Source: Paralichthys olivaceus (lineage: Eukaryota; Chordata; Actinopteri; Pleuronectiformes; Paralichthyidae). Taken from it: DNA of 64,000 nt. The translations under genes and the position numbers were made by a program. Positions within the stretch are counted from its first letter, which is position 1; each line of letters starts with the position of its first letter. The stretch covers positions 2,712,001-2,776,000 of the forward strand of contig NC_091112.1 of NCBI RefSeq assembly GCF_024713975.1. Reading direction: 5' to 3'. This document shows positions 27,301 through 44,035 of the stretch, in pieces. The notes under the pieces were generated by a model. It was not told where the DNA came from, made no database searches, and saw only the letters and a list, made by a program, of their open reading frames with translations.

Positions 27301-28261
27301 CCAAACTGAACCTTGGGGATGATTCCCCATAAGAGGAGCTTGTCAGCTGATCTGTGGCTTCTTCTTCACATCACCAACACTTCATGTGATCTGTCTGGAG
27401 CTCTGGGGCTTGTATTCTCCTCACACTGCTCTAAACAAGACTCTTCTCTTTGCCTCCATCAGATACGACCCTCGCTTCAACACCTGGCTCCACCTGGCCA
27501 GCATGCGCCAGCGCCGTACCCACTTCTCTCTGGCCGCCAGCGGCGGCCGCCTCTTCGCCATCGGAGGCCGCAACGTGGAGGGTCTGCTGGCCACCACCGA
27601 GAGCTACCTGCCCTCCTCCAACACCTGGCAGATGCGTGCGCCCATGGAGGTGCCCCGCTGCTGCCACTCCAGTGCCACCCTGCCATCCGGGGACATCCTG
27701 GTGACCGGTGGGTACATCAACTGCGCCTACTCCCGCTCTGTGGCCTGCTACAACATGGAGACCGATACCTGGACCGAGAAGGCCTCCCTGGAGACTCCCC
27801 GTGGCTGGCACTGCTCCACCACCCTTGGAGGGAAGGTGTACGTGGTGGGAGGCAGCCAGCTGGGGCCTGGTGGAGAGAGGGTGGATGTGGTCTCCGTGGA
27901 GGTCTTCTCTCCGGAGAGTGGAGCGTGGGGCCGGACCGCCCCTCTCCTGCTCGGCGTCAGCACCGCTGGCCTGTCCCCACTGGCCGACAAGCTGTACCTG
28001 CTGGGAGGCTGGAACGAGGCGGAGAAGCGGTACAAGGCGGCCGTCCAGAAGTACGACCCCGCCACTGACAGCTGGTCCATGGCCGAGGATCTGCCCGAAC
28101 CCACAGTGGGAGTGTCCTGCTGCACCCTGACCCTGCCGCCGCGCCACGCACCGCGTCGCCAGCAGCACCGCAACACCCCGACCAGCGAGGAGCAGCAGCA
28201 GGCCGCGAAGAACCGCAGCAGAGAGAGCAGCGTGGCCCCCTCACAAAGCATCACAGCATAG
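24372..28261 (+). CDS. klhl31: Kelch-like protein 31 (BTB-BACK-kelch)
   Basis: Six coding exons: 24372-24682, 24768-24916, 25105-25451, 26405-26704, 26783-26958, 27463-28261. All GT-AG and in phase, giving 693 aa. The N terminus MAPKKK matches vertebrate KLHL31. The BTB domain begins near residue 97 ([36 protein letters not shown]), the BACK domain covers about 210-320, and a diagnostic block follows: [18 protein letters not shown]. Kelch repeats run from about 345 to 660; [20 protein letters not shown] and [15 protein letters not shown] are nearly invariant versus human. The tail (about 661-693) is Gln/Arg-rich. KLHL31 is thought to act as a CUL3 adaptor and is expressed in skeletal and cardiac muscle, where loss disturbs sarcomere organisation. 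The protein is about 60 residues longer than human (634 aa), mainly in the N-terminal region and tail. From memory the mammalian gene has fewer coding exons, so the intron count deserves comparison. A klhl31 paralogue is possible. Synonymous sites are very GC-rich compared with the flanks. Confidence 0.93.
26020..26090. mobile_element. MITE end fragment in klhl31 intron 3
   Basis: AGCTGCAACATGCAACTTCACCACTAGATGTCACTAAGTTCC-type sequence matches the right end of the element at 15668-16022. Only about 70 bp remain. Confidence 0.6.
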
Positions 28262-28326
28262 AGACATGGAGCCAGAGAGAGACTCGAGGAGAGGGGGGGA
28301 GGGGTTCAACCTCAGGAGAACATCTG

Positions 28327-28575
28327 GATTAGAGCTGCAACCAATGATTAGTCACAGTCTGGGTTAAAAGATTGATTTAGTCGGTTAACTGTTAACCAAG
28401 AATAAAAAGAGAATCCGTTTAAAATGAACAACAGAGACAAACAACATATTCCAGCTTTAACCAGAACAAGAATTAACATTTTCAGTGTTTTCCTCAAAAG
28501 AATGAAAGACTTGATTAATCTGAACGGTTGCTGATGATTGTTTTGTTGATCGATTAATCGTTTTCTGCTCTAATC
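28327..28575. mobile_element. MITE with ATTAGAGC terminal inverted repeats
   Basis: Left end ATTAGAGCTGCAACCAATGA. Right end GATTAATCGTTTTCTGCTCT followed by AAT, whose complement starts ATTAGAGCAGAAA. The element is about 245 bp, has no coding capacity and is a familiar fish repeat type with GATTAATCG motifs. It lies in the 3' flank or 3'UTR of klhl31. Confidence 0.65.
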
Positions 28576-28579
28576 TGGA

Positions 28580-29640
28580 TCATGTCTGCTCTTTCTTCTG
28601 TTCAGGCCCACAAGGAAAACAATCAGAAAAATATCATCAGAATTTATCATGAATCCTTCCTGGAAAAGTGATGAAGTTAAAATCAGTCTAATTCCAGATG
28701 TGAGCAGCGTCAGAGCTGCCAGACAGAAAAGAGAGCCTGCATGACCCACAGAGATCTCAGGGGTTTCCACGGTGAAGGGAACCAGACGAGAAAGAGGTGG
28801 AAGAGGGATGAGAGGCGGGTTGGAGCAGGTGAAGGTGGGGAGGTGATGGATGGAGGAGGAGGAGGAGGAGGGAAAGATGGGAACTGTGGCTGTTTGTAAT
28901 TGAGCGGGTTCGGGTTGAACAAACATCGAGATGACTGTGAATCCACTGGTGGTTTGTGTACAAAGATGTATCTAAGTGTGTGTGTGTGTGTGTGTGAGGC
29001 TGTGAAGAAAAGTGCGACTGTGTGTGTGTGAACTGGGTGAATGACAGGAGTGTGTGGGTGCAACAGGAAATGAGCCAACAACAACAAAAAAGGTCTCTCT
29101 TCAACAAACTGAAAATATTTCTCACGAGAAAAAGCAGCAGTGAAGAAACCTTTAATTTATTTAACGTCTGTCAGAAGTAGTGAAGCTTGATTGTGACAAA
29201 AATACAAAAAAAAAAGTAGAGGTAGTTCTTAAAAAACAAACATTTTATAAATGCAATGAGATTAAGATGAGATTAATTTGGAGGAGGGCAACAACACAGT
29301 TGAGGATTTAAAAAAAAACATACAAGCATCTTCGCTCCATCCCAAATTTTAGCTTCTCTAAGAAACCAACAAGATTTAAAATATATTTTTTAAAAGTGTA
29401 GAAGAAAAAACCGACAGAGGAAATAGAAATGTGCGAAGTCACCCGTGTTTGTGCGTTAAACCTTTTGCCTCCTGCAGAATTTTTACTGAAACTAAGACAA
29501 AGCGACCACCTGAAGAACCAGTGAGACTCCAGCAGGTGGAGCTGTCGAGCAAACAGTTATTGATAACTATCATCGATGGGGCTAGTGTGGCTCCTCTGAT
29601 CGGCTCAGGCCCTCTGTATTGGTTTCCATGTCTGTGGTTT
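28580..29640 (+). other. Probable klhl31 3'UTR and flank
   Basis: No coding exon. TG tracts near 28977-28996 and 29020. Unremarkable otherwise; if the AATAAA at 29646 is the true signal, this is 3'UTR. Confidence 0.4.
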
Positions 29641-29645
29641 CACTG

Positions 29646-29651
29646 AATAAA
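29646..29651 (+). terminator. Candidate polyadenylation signal of klhl31
   Basis: AATAAA in the sense strand 1.4 kb after the stop. It is the best canonical signal between klhl31 and the opposing rpl11 gene. Confidence 0.4.
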
Positions 29652-30046
29652 GCCAATCCAACCAAAACATCCAATCATTCTCTGCCTGTTGATTCATGGA
29701 GACACACGGTGCTGCTGGGAAATGTAGTCCAGAGCACAGAAAAAGATGTAAACCATTTTACTAATCATCATGAATGTGATCAGTAATGAAATCAGCACTT
29801 GTCAGATTGTGACTTTAAATATATTTAGGTCGATGGTTTGTGTTTGTCACAGGTTAATGAGAAACTGATTCAAACTTGGTATTTTTCGAGCTGTGTCCAC
29901 GGTGTTACGTCCCAAACATCTGCATTTCTGCTCCTTTTAAAACTCCGTTTTTATTTCTTCAAAGAATCCTACGTTTGTGAAAGTAACTGTAAACCCGTGA
30001 AAACCCTCAGAGTAACAACACAAGACCAAGGTGTCATTTTTTCCTT

Positions 30047-30052
30047 TTTATT
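30047..30052 (-). terminator. Polyadenylation signal of rpl11
   Basis: AATAAA on the minus strand 34 nt after the rpl11 stop codon, giving the very short 3'UTR typical of ribosomal protein genes. Confidence 0.85.
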
Positions 30053-30085
30053 ACTTTGTTATAAACAAGATGAAAAGGTGGTCCT

Positions 30086-32911
<2,826 letters not shown>

Positions 32912-32921
32912 GTTGGATCAC

Positions 32922-32960
32922 TAGAAGAGGACGTGACGTTTCCGGCGACACGTTTTTATA
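32922..32960 (-). promoter_or_regulatory. rpl11 core promoter: TATA box and 5'TOP start
   Basis: On the minus strand TATAAAAACG (32951-32960) is followed about 25 nt later by the pyrimidine tract CCTCTTCTA (32922-32930), then a short leader and the ATG at 32911. A cytidine start within an oligopyrimidine tract is the known TOP signature of ribosomal protein mRNAs, which makes their translation mTORC1-dependent. The site spacing fits. Confidence 0.8.
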
Positions 32961-33123
32961 GTGCTACGTTCACCGCAAATGGGCTCAGGGGAAACACGGC
33001 ACGACGGCTCGATGGTTCCGGTCAATGAAAAGTATCCCTGTAAAAATTATTATTATTATTTTATTCAATGACATCATTACTCATTACTTACACCGCACTG
33101 ATATATAGATGTATATCAATTAT

Positions 33124-33151
33124 AGATAGATAGACAAACAGATAGACAAAC

Positions 33152-33226
<75 letters not shown>
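33124..33226. repeat. (GATA)n microsatellite
   Basis: About 20 GATA units after a short GACAAACAGATA-type degenerate start. A second short GATA run is at 33433-33451, on the other side of a SINE. Confidence 0.95.
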
Positions 33227-33430
33227 GGCAGCAGTAGCTCAGTCCGTAAAGATTTGGTTTGGGAACCGGGGCTGCCCATCACTCTACCATCTCTCTCTCC
33301 AAAATGTGCATGTCTTTGAGCCCTCTGTGTGTGTGGGGGGGGGGGGATTGTGGGTTAATGCATGTATAAAAATGAAAACATGAGTGTAAAAAGAATTTCC
33401 CCTTGTGGGATCAATAAAGGAAGTTTAAGT
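33227..33430 (+). mobile_element. tRNA-derived SINE
   Basis: Begins GGCAGCAGTAGCTCAGTCCG, a Pol III box-A-like tRNA head, with GGGAACCGGGGC later. It ends with TTTCCCCTTGTGGGATCAAT AAAGG, the typical fish retroposon 3' tail. It is bounded on both sides by GATA repeats, which such tails often seed. The box B is weak and the copy looks old. Confidence 0.65.
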
Positions 33431-33454
33431 TAAGATAGATAGATAGATAGCATA

Positions 33455-33653
33455 TTTAGAATCAGAATCCTTTATTGTCAATGTTCAACATTGTCACCAA
33501 CATTAAAACAGTGAAAATTGTTTTCAGAACAAGAATCAAGAAGTAAAAATCTAAATGTACATTTTTCTTTATTTAGAAAAACACAGCTAAAGAGAATAAA
33601 CCTAAGTAAAGTGTAAAAGCATCATAACAGTGCAATTTGTACACGTTGGGTAG

Positions 33654-33689
<36 letters not shown>

Positions 33690-33900
33690 GTTTAAAACAG
33701 TTCCTTGATAGAATGTGAAGGGGAGTGTGTGTGTGTATGTGTGTGTGTATGTGTGTTGTATACAGTCCTTGGATAGAATGGGAGAGGGGGTAGGTGTGTT
33801 TGTTGTTTAACTTGGAAGGTATGGGTGGGGGTGGGGGGATGGCTTTGATGGCCTGTGGGTAAAAGCTGTTTAACAGTCTTAATTTATATTTGTATTTACC
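33455..33900. repeat. Low-complexity stretch with TG tracts and repeat debris
   Basis: Starts with AGAATCAGAATCCTTTATTG, a phrase common in fish dispersed repeats, then TG arrays at 33656-33688 and 33725-33758 and G-rich sequence at 33785-33840. An AT dinucleotide run follows at 33907-33928. Confidence 0.5.
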
Positions 33901-34179
33901 TGTTTTTAATATATATATATATATATATTTCGTTTTGATGATGATGTTTCTATTAGTATGTATTCATTCTGGTGACAGAAAAAAAGGCTGCTTCCCAGCA
34001 GAGAGCAAGCTGCAGAGAAAGACCAGACCCAATTCTCCAGACATCCTCTGCAGGACATGTCTGAAATGGTTAAACATAACATTTTGGCAAGCACAATTGA
34101 AGCCATTCAAATTTCAACCTCAGTTGTTCTCACCATCAGGCAGCACTTCAATGAAGTGTAGTGTTGAAGACAAATCCAC

Positions 34180-34440
34180 AGGTGGTACAACAGGTCAGGC
34201 AGGTTGGTTTTCAACATTGTCTTTCACCTATGCATACAAATGTGTTTGACTGCATTTTACAAGACAAACTTGAATTACCCAGTAGTGGAAGAACACGGCT
34301 CTTCATATTAACCTTTAGGTGTAAAATGAGTCGAGAGACAAACATCCAGGACATCTTAACATCCTGTTAAGATGAAAAGGCAGCAAGAGAAAATTAAGAC
34401 CAGCAACAACCAGGAGGAGAACAGCACACATTTAAAACAT
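34180..34440 (+). pseudogene. Decayed eEF1A-type promoter region (relic)
   Basis: ACAACAGGTCAGGCAGGTTGG and the later TGAGTCGAGAGACAAACATCC, then GATGAAAAGGCAGCAAGAGA, parallel in order and spacing the promoter of eEF1A copy A (AACAGGTGAGGCAGGTAC, TGAGTGGAGGGACAAACAGG, GATAAAAAGGCAGCAGCAGC at 35475-35635). It has lost the exon 1 core. I read it as the promoter end of a deleted tandem copy. The similarity is by eye and moderate. Confidence 0.4.
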
Positions 34441-34745
34441 CAAAACATATTCAAGACGAGTGAAAATGAGTAAATCAGCCTGAAAAGTCTTTGGTTGATC
34501 CAGTTAAAACTAAAATGCAGCACAGCAGCGTTTTTTATCTTAATTTGACACGTGTGTTTCCATTTGAATGGCCGACTGCATTTTACACCAGTTCTACAAG
34601 ATTTTCCGCAACGACTGACAGCACATGTGGCTTTAGGGCCATTGAAGAAACAAAAGATTATTTTCTGAGACACTTTAACTCACTGTTACCACGACTGAAA
34701 CCCACAGTCCCACTGTTTGTTCCACAGACTTCAGATAATTTATCC
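34440..34745 (+). repeat. eEF1A 3'-flank repeat, upstream copy
   Basis: About 300 bp matching 40800-41110 in the same orientation. Shared phrases are CATTTTACACCAGTTCTACA, AAGATTTTCC, GGGCCATTGAAGAA, CACTGTTACCACGACTGAAA and ACAGACTTCAGATAA. The two copies bracket eEF1A gene A, as expected for a tandem-duplication unit. The repeat also matches the beginning of the B-gene 3' flank near 44480-44520 (inverted). Confidence 0.75.
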
Positions 34746-35464
34746 ATCTGGGTCTGCAGAGTCGTGATTGGGAAATGGAGCCGAAACTTATCAGACACTT
34801 GAACAAACATAAGATACAAACCCAAAATGACAAAAAACTACTCAGAGATAAGAGTTAATTTAACATTTACTTTGAGTATTTAGTTTGGGCCACACGGAAT
34901 TCTCTGAATTGAGTTACTTCAGAACCATTGATTATCAGCTCACAGAGTGAAGGTACTTCAAGTAAAACCTCTCAAGGTCCAGGTCCAGTTTAATGATTAA
35001 TTAAATATATTATAAGTAATTGTTGTCATATATATCTGGGAAAAAGACGTAGAAATGAAACATGAATGTTAATAAATCACTTTGTTAAAACTTCGAGGCC
35101 TTACTGTGCAACACGTGTGAACAGGTTTTCTACGAGGCCACAAAAAGATCCTGAAATGCTTAAGGCGACTTTGCATCTGCAGAAGAGACACGGGTACAAA
35201 ACATGAGGCAGGTCAGTCTTGAACATATTTTTGAGGCGCGAGCAGGAAGAGCACTGTTCAAACTTGTTGGGCTCAAGGCAGGTTTTTCTTCTCGATGTTT
35301 GTGTACCTGCTACATCCCCTTATTTAAAAATACTTTACTCATGTCCCTCTTCTCTGTCACATTTGAAAAGGATAAACGGAGACACTTTGAGTCAAAACCA
35401 AATCGAATCTCTGTCCCCATTCTCACCATAAGACAGTAGTGTAGTAATCAACGGGCTGAATAAG

Positions 35465-35685
35465 ACGAATAACAGGTGAGGCAGGTACATTTTCAAAATG
35501 TTTCTGTGAACACCAGCCATTGGTGGAAGAAGACAGTTTCAACCCTGAGGCGCTAAATGAGTGGAGGGACAAACAGGAGGAAGAGGTCGGGAGTAGGCGT
35601 CGACTTGTTCAGAGATAAAAAGGCAGCAGCAGCAGATTCCGACAGACAGAGAAGAGGACTAACATCTGTTTCCTGCATTTATCAG
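35465..35685 (+). promoter_or_regulatory. Promoter and non-coding exon 1 of eEF1A copy A
   Basis: GATAAAAA (35614-35621) acts as a TATA-like box. About 30 nt later a leader GACAGACAGAGAAGAGGACT ends at 35685 with CATTTATCAG before GTGAGAC, a good donor. The acceptor GAGCAG before TAAACAACAATGG (exon from 36799) completes a 1.1-kb leader intron. There is no TOP tract. The exon 1 sequence parallels that of the minus-strand units at 50.81 and 42.53 kb (AGAAGAGGAC, ATCTGTT, CAG then GTGAG). Confidence 0.6.
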
Positions 35686-36801
35686 GTGAGACAAAATCCA
35701 TAGGTATACTTTTTTACATCTGACATGAAAAAACAGCATTCTATTGTTCTGTCAAAGGTCTGAAGTGCGGCTTTGGATGATGATCTTTTGCTTTCTCATA
35801 AGCAGCTAATGTAGTTAGCTGAAAAAAAATGTTTTAATGCAAAATATTTTAGTAAGTTTAATTTTATCGCAACACAACGTTCCAGTTTTTCTGTATGATT
35901 GGAAACATCTTCCATTTAATCCTCAGCAAAAGATTAAACTTCTGAAATAAGAAACATATTAGAAAAGAAAATGGAAAATACACAAAATAAAACATTAAAA
36001 TAAGAATGATGAAATTAAAAAAACTAAAAAGAAATAAAGGCTTTGCAATTCTTCAGTCCGTGTAATGACTCAAGTCATTAGTGTCTAAACACTTTAAATT
36101 GATCTGTGTATTCACACACAATCTAAAGTGAAGAGTCTCGTAGCGATGGTGCAGCGACGCGATTTAAAGAATTTTAAATGCCCTGTGCTCCAGGTCCAAA
36201 CGTGTTAGGCCAACCTGTAATCTGCAGATTACTGGTGTTACAGTTGTCGGACTGGGCAAATATATTTTTTTCTGAAACCTCTGTAACCCCTCCCCCATAT
36301 TATAAAGTATATATATATATATATATATTTTTTTTAAATTTATTTATTTATTTTTTTAATAAAATACACATCGTAATCAAACATTGAAATATGAATTCAC
36401 ATCACAATAAAACCTTGAATTTGAGAGTCTGGTGTTATGTAGTGGCAGTGAATATCAAACATCTACAACTTTCAATGTTAGCATTATGCATTGAAAGAAT
36501 GTAGTAAACAGTTAAAGGTATAGTACATAAAAACTGCACTGAACTGTACATAGATGCAGTTACAAATATTTGACAGATTTAGCTTAATTTAGCTGAAAGG
36601 TTTTTCCTCTAAAGGTTGTATATTGAATATTTTGTACTTTAGATCCATTAATGTTCTCTAAGTTTCAGGTATAAAATCGAGTTTAACTTGTTGTGATTAC
36701 TAAAACATAAAACAAAATTCAAATTTTGGAAACATTTGAAATCTCACATATGTTATTTCAAAGTCATCGTAATTTCTCCCCGTCTCTTTAATGAGCAGTA
36801 A

Positions 36802-40303
<3,502 letters not shown>

Positions 40304-40860
40304 TCGAATGATTTCTTATTATGATTCAAACAATAAAAAATCTTCAACATTCCAGATGAAAAGGTTTCTTTAAATGAATCATGTCATCTTTTATGAACAG
40401 TCTGGTGCTTCAAAGAAAGTATGATTTATTAATTGAGTCGGACTTATGACAAAGTTTTGATATTTGTACTTAGATTCAATAGCTCATTGTCCTATAAACT
40501 CACTTTACACATCTCTCTCTAAAACTGAATATTCAAATATGATTCGAACACTGGAACAGTTTCTTCTTTCAAAACAGAATTTTTTTTTGAAGGAATTTAC
40601 CAGAGAAGTTTTAAAGTTAAAGTCAAAACCAGGCAAACATGAAGATCTTTTATACACGATGAAAGGAATGAGGAAAAGATGTACTATGCGTTTCTGATCT
40701 GACATATAAGCGTTAATATTTACTGTCAGTAACAGCTCCACCTCAGTCCAAGAAAATAAATCCCGTGGTCTAACATGACTGGATGCTGAAAGAGAAACAT
40801 ATTCATGACAAGTGAAAACCAGTTACTCAGCCTTAAGAGTCTTTGGTTGGTCCAGTTTAA
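40304..40860 (+). repeat. Inverted repeat, left arm (3' flank of copy A)
   Basis: These about 555 bp are matched almost base for base by the reverse complement of 44480-45016. Together with the gene halves the inverted homology runs from exon 5 through 3' flank (38.4-40.86 kb versus 44.48-46.92 kb), around a central spacer of about 3.6 kb. The identity includes a frame of 77 codons on each arm, which is only a shadow of the repeat. Confidence 0.9.
40332..40337 (+). terminator. Polyadenylation signal of eEF1A copy A
   Basis: AATAAA 29 nt after the stop codon; the mirrored signal of copy B is at 44983-44988. Confidence 0.75.
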
Positions 40861-41110
40861 CCAGTTAAACCTTTGATTGACTTTTCAATTTCAATTTATG
40901 ATTTCGATTTGTGTCTTAATTTGACACTTGTTTTCTTTGGCTGACAGCATTTTACACCAGTTCTACAAGATTTTCCATGATGACTGACAGCAAATGTGGC
41001 GTAAGGGCCATTGAAGAAGCAAGAGATTCTTTTCTGAGACATCTTAACTCACTGTTACCACGACTGAAATCAACAATCCCACCGTGTGGTCCACAGACTT
41101 CAGATAACGT
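40800..41110 (+). repeat. eEF1A 3'-flank repeat, downstream copy
   Basis: Direct-orientation partner of 34440-34745 (see there). Confidence 0.75.
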
Positions 41111-41236
41111 ATGTCAGGTACGTCTGGATGCTGGAAAAACTGAGCATGGTACCACTATCATGTAGCGGACATTCCTGGCCTGGTTAAAGCTTTCCCTGGC
41201 CCTCTACACACCCCGTAACCAAGTCGAGCATAGAAC

Positions 41237-41425
41237 CTAAAGGTTCCGAGTGTAGAATGTAGTGACATCTAGTGGTGAAGTTGCTTGTTGCAGCTGCTCA
41301 CCTCCCCCTCCCCTTCCAAACATGCGAGAGAACTTGTAGAAACCTTCAGTTGTAATAAAAACCTAAAAGGTCTAGTTTGTCCAGTCTGTGCTACTGTAAA
41401 AAACATGGCGGCCTCCGTAGAGAGG
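41237..41425 (-). mobile_element. MITE fragment, same family as the eloa intron element
   Basis: AAAGGTTCCGAGTGTAGAAT, TAGTGACATCTAGTGGTGAA and later AAAAAACATGGCGGCCTCCG are the reverse-complement counterpart of the element at 15668-16022. It is truncated at its far side. It lies at the junction between the copy-A 3' flank and the orphan promoter unit. Confidence 0.6.
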
Positions 41426-41635
41426 ACCCGCAGTTTCTGTCACCAAACCGTCAGAAATACGACTGCATGCCTGGGCCGACAGTTCACTGCTCACTCATTC
41501 ACTCATAGTAGTATTCAGAAAAGCAGTATTTCATGTATTTTATATTGTTGTTTCATCTATACAAAACATCTGTTTTTATGAGCCAAGGTTTGTATATTTG
41601 CTAATTCAAAATCTGAAAAATAAAAAGTAAATATA

Positions 41636-41790
41636 TCCACATACAGTACAGTATTTAATGTGTTTCTACCACTGTATAACACATTTCAATATATATTTAG
41701 GTTTGGTGTATACTTACTGCCACTAGATGTCACACTAGCACCAGGATCTCTGACCAAAACATTGACTGTATATAAAGATAAATGACACGT
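41636..41790. repeat. Intron-1 repeat shared with copy B, left copy
   Basis: TTTCTACCACTGTATAACAC through CTGCCACTAGATGTCACACT and CCAGGATCTCTGACC is nearly identical to 48645-48790, in the same orientation. The latter lies inside intron 1 of copy B, which supports reading this region as the intron-1 remnant of a lost copy. Confidence 0.8.
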
Positions 41791-42184
41791 CTCCACTCAC
41801 ATCCTTTCAATATATATATCTAGGTCTGGTACATGCTTACGTTGAGGGTTGTATACATGGTGTTCACTGCCACTGCATCCTCAGTCAAGTCAAGATGTTC
41901 TCCTCTTTGGTTCTTTCCGTTGTACTGCATAAAGTTACTTTTATACTGCTCCACACAAAAAACCACTCCCTCTCGGCCCTTTCACTCTCCCAACATGGAA
42001 GATGTTGCTGTTGGATGTTTATCTTCAGAATGCCCCTGAGGATTTGCCCAGTAATTCGTCATCAACTGTTTCTGCCTGAGATGCAAAGGAGCAATTCACC
42101 CACTTCAACCTGAAGAGCAGAGACAGGAGTTGATTTGAAAGCAACACAGCGGAGTCTCAAAGCTTGAGCTTGAACAACCGCCAA

Positions 42185-43010
42185 GCATGTGCTCCAACAT
42201 GGAGACGCACGTGTACTTCCTGGATATTTTGTGCTTAGGACGCCATTACTCTAGTGATTTACTTTACATAGGAAATAGTTGTCGGCTGCTTTATTAATGC
42301 AGCCGACAAATAAAATATTTAAACTCGGGAAAACCTGCTGGAAATAAAATTAAACCAAATTATCATATTGATGATCTTGGCAGAAAACTATTAGAAGAAA
42401 AAGATCATCAACCAAAGCCCCACTTCAAGTGTGTACTTCACTGAGTTTTAATAGATTGTGTACGTTTGATAGAATTATAGAACACTGTACTTTCATTTCA
42501 AATCTAGAAATATCAAAGTCTTTTAACTCACCTGCTGAACAGAGGTAACAGATGTGCGTCCTCTTCTCTTCTGACCGTCCGAACCTTCACTTGCTGATTT
42601 ATATATAAAGTCATGAGAGGGATACGCTCCTCTTCCTCCTGGATGTCTGTCTCTGGACTCAAACCTGATATGTGTGAACAGTCTCATTCCGTCCATTTAT
42701 AATTACACCACTGCCTGCTGCTGAGAGCAAATTCGACTGAACACTCAAAGACTCAAACCTAAACTGTTGATTCAGTTACTTTTGAAATGCCACAGAAGGA
42801 AATGAACAAAGTAGCGGAGATAGATTTCAGAGTTGAGTTGAAGCTGGTTCGTGTCCTGACAAGCAGAGCGACACACCCAGTGTATCTTGCCAAAAACACA
42901 CAATCGTATTTATCGGACGCGAGTTAAAGATGGTGACAACTCACCTGCCTCACCTGTTGTACCTTCTGAAGGATCTTGTTTCTTTAGGTTAACGTTAAGA
43001 TGATATACGC
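42185..43010. repeat. Segmental duplication, left copy, part 1
   Basis: About 830 bp matching 50470-51310 in direct orientation (shared phrases AACTATTAGAAGAAAAAGAT, AAGTGTGTACTTCACTGAGT, TTCGTGTCCTGACAAGCAGA). Together with 44036-44478 versus 51420-51836 it forms one duplicated block. Confidence 0.9.
42480..42610 (-). pseudogene. Orphan eEF1A promoter and exon 1 (gene body lost)
   Basis: Minus strand: TATA box in TTTATATATAAATC (42596-42607), then GGTTCGGACGGTCAG, AGAAGAGGACGCACATCTG and TTCAGCAG before GTGAGTT; the exon would end at 42532. It is nearly identical to the promoter/exon 1 of copy B at 50.81-50.89 kb. Downstream on the minus strand there are no eEF1A coding exons in this orientation. 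Intron-1-like sequence continues to about 41.24 kb and then meets the oppositely oriented 3' flank of copy A. Transcription from here would run antisense into copy A. Confidence 0.65.
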
Positions 43011-43039
43011 TCCTCATTTTCAAACCCACCTTCTGTAAT

Positions 43040-44035
43040 TACATTTTCATCAACTTCATATTCCCTTGTCTTTCCACTTTCACCCCCCTGTCTCCCAATC
43101 AAGTTCTTACCCTGGTAACTTCCACCTGCCAGACCACCCATCCTCTCTCACATTCCCCAATCCAATGCTCTCAACCTTCTTCCTTTTCTCACCCATCTTA
43201 TCAACACTTGCCCGTCAACTGGTTGTTTCCCTAACTCTCTGAATGAGGCAAGAGCAAAGCCTCTCCTGAAGAAACCCACTACAACCCGTCTGAAGTCAAC
43301 AACTACAGACCTGTCTCTTTTCTTCTCTTTCTTTTCAAAGCACTCAAGCGTGCTATCCTTAATCAACTCTCCTGCTGTCTTCACAAGAACAATCTTTTTG
43401 ATCCTCACCAGTCTGGTTGCTGTCTCTGAGCAAATTCACACTGTTAGAGCAGCCTCTCTTCTCCTCTGTCCTCATCCTTAATCTACACCTTTCTCCTGCA
43501 TTTGGCACGGTGAACCACCAGATCCTTATTTCCTCCCTTCAGGATTTGGGTGTCTAAGGCTCTGCTCCCCCCTGCTCTCATCCCACCTCATCTACCAGGT
43601 AACATGGAGAGGATCTGTATCAGAACTTTGTCCTCTCACTACTGAGGTCCCTCAAGGTTCCATCCTGGGTACTCTCCTCTTCTTTCTGTACACCAACCAT
43701 CTTAGATCTTTTATTCACTCGCATGGCTTTTCCTACGACAGCTACACAGATGACACCCAACTTATTCTCTCTTTTCCCCAATCTGAAACACAGGTAGCAG
43801 CACAAATCTGGCTTGTCTGACTCACATCTCACAGTGGATGCCCAGTCTACATCCAGGACATGGATATACGTCCACTCAGCTCTGCATCTGCCAATCGGCT
43901 TGCTGCTCCCTCACTGCGAGCTAGCCACTCAACAAAATCCTGACTGTTTGTACCCTCATGGTTGAATTCACTAATTGTAAGTGACTTTGGATTAAAGCGT
44001 CAGCTAAATGAAATGGAATGTGATGTAAAAGCTAT
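43040..44035 (+). mobile_element. L2-like LINE fragment, 5'-truncated
   Basis: Broken reverse-transcriptase reading frame on the plus strand: FDPHQSG near 43397, an AFGTVNHQI segment near 43500, EVPQGSILGTLLF near 43640, then YTDDTQL near 43740, in the order of the RT core. The 3' end TTGTAAGTGACTTTGGATTA AAGCGTCAGCTAAATG...ATGTAA is the well-known L2 tail. Stops and frame changes are frequent. It interrupts one copy of the segmental duplication and is missing from the other, so it came after the duplication. Confidence 0.8.
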
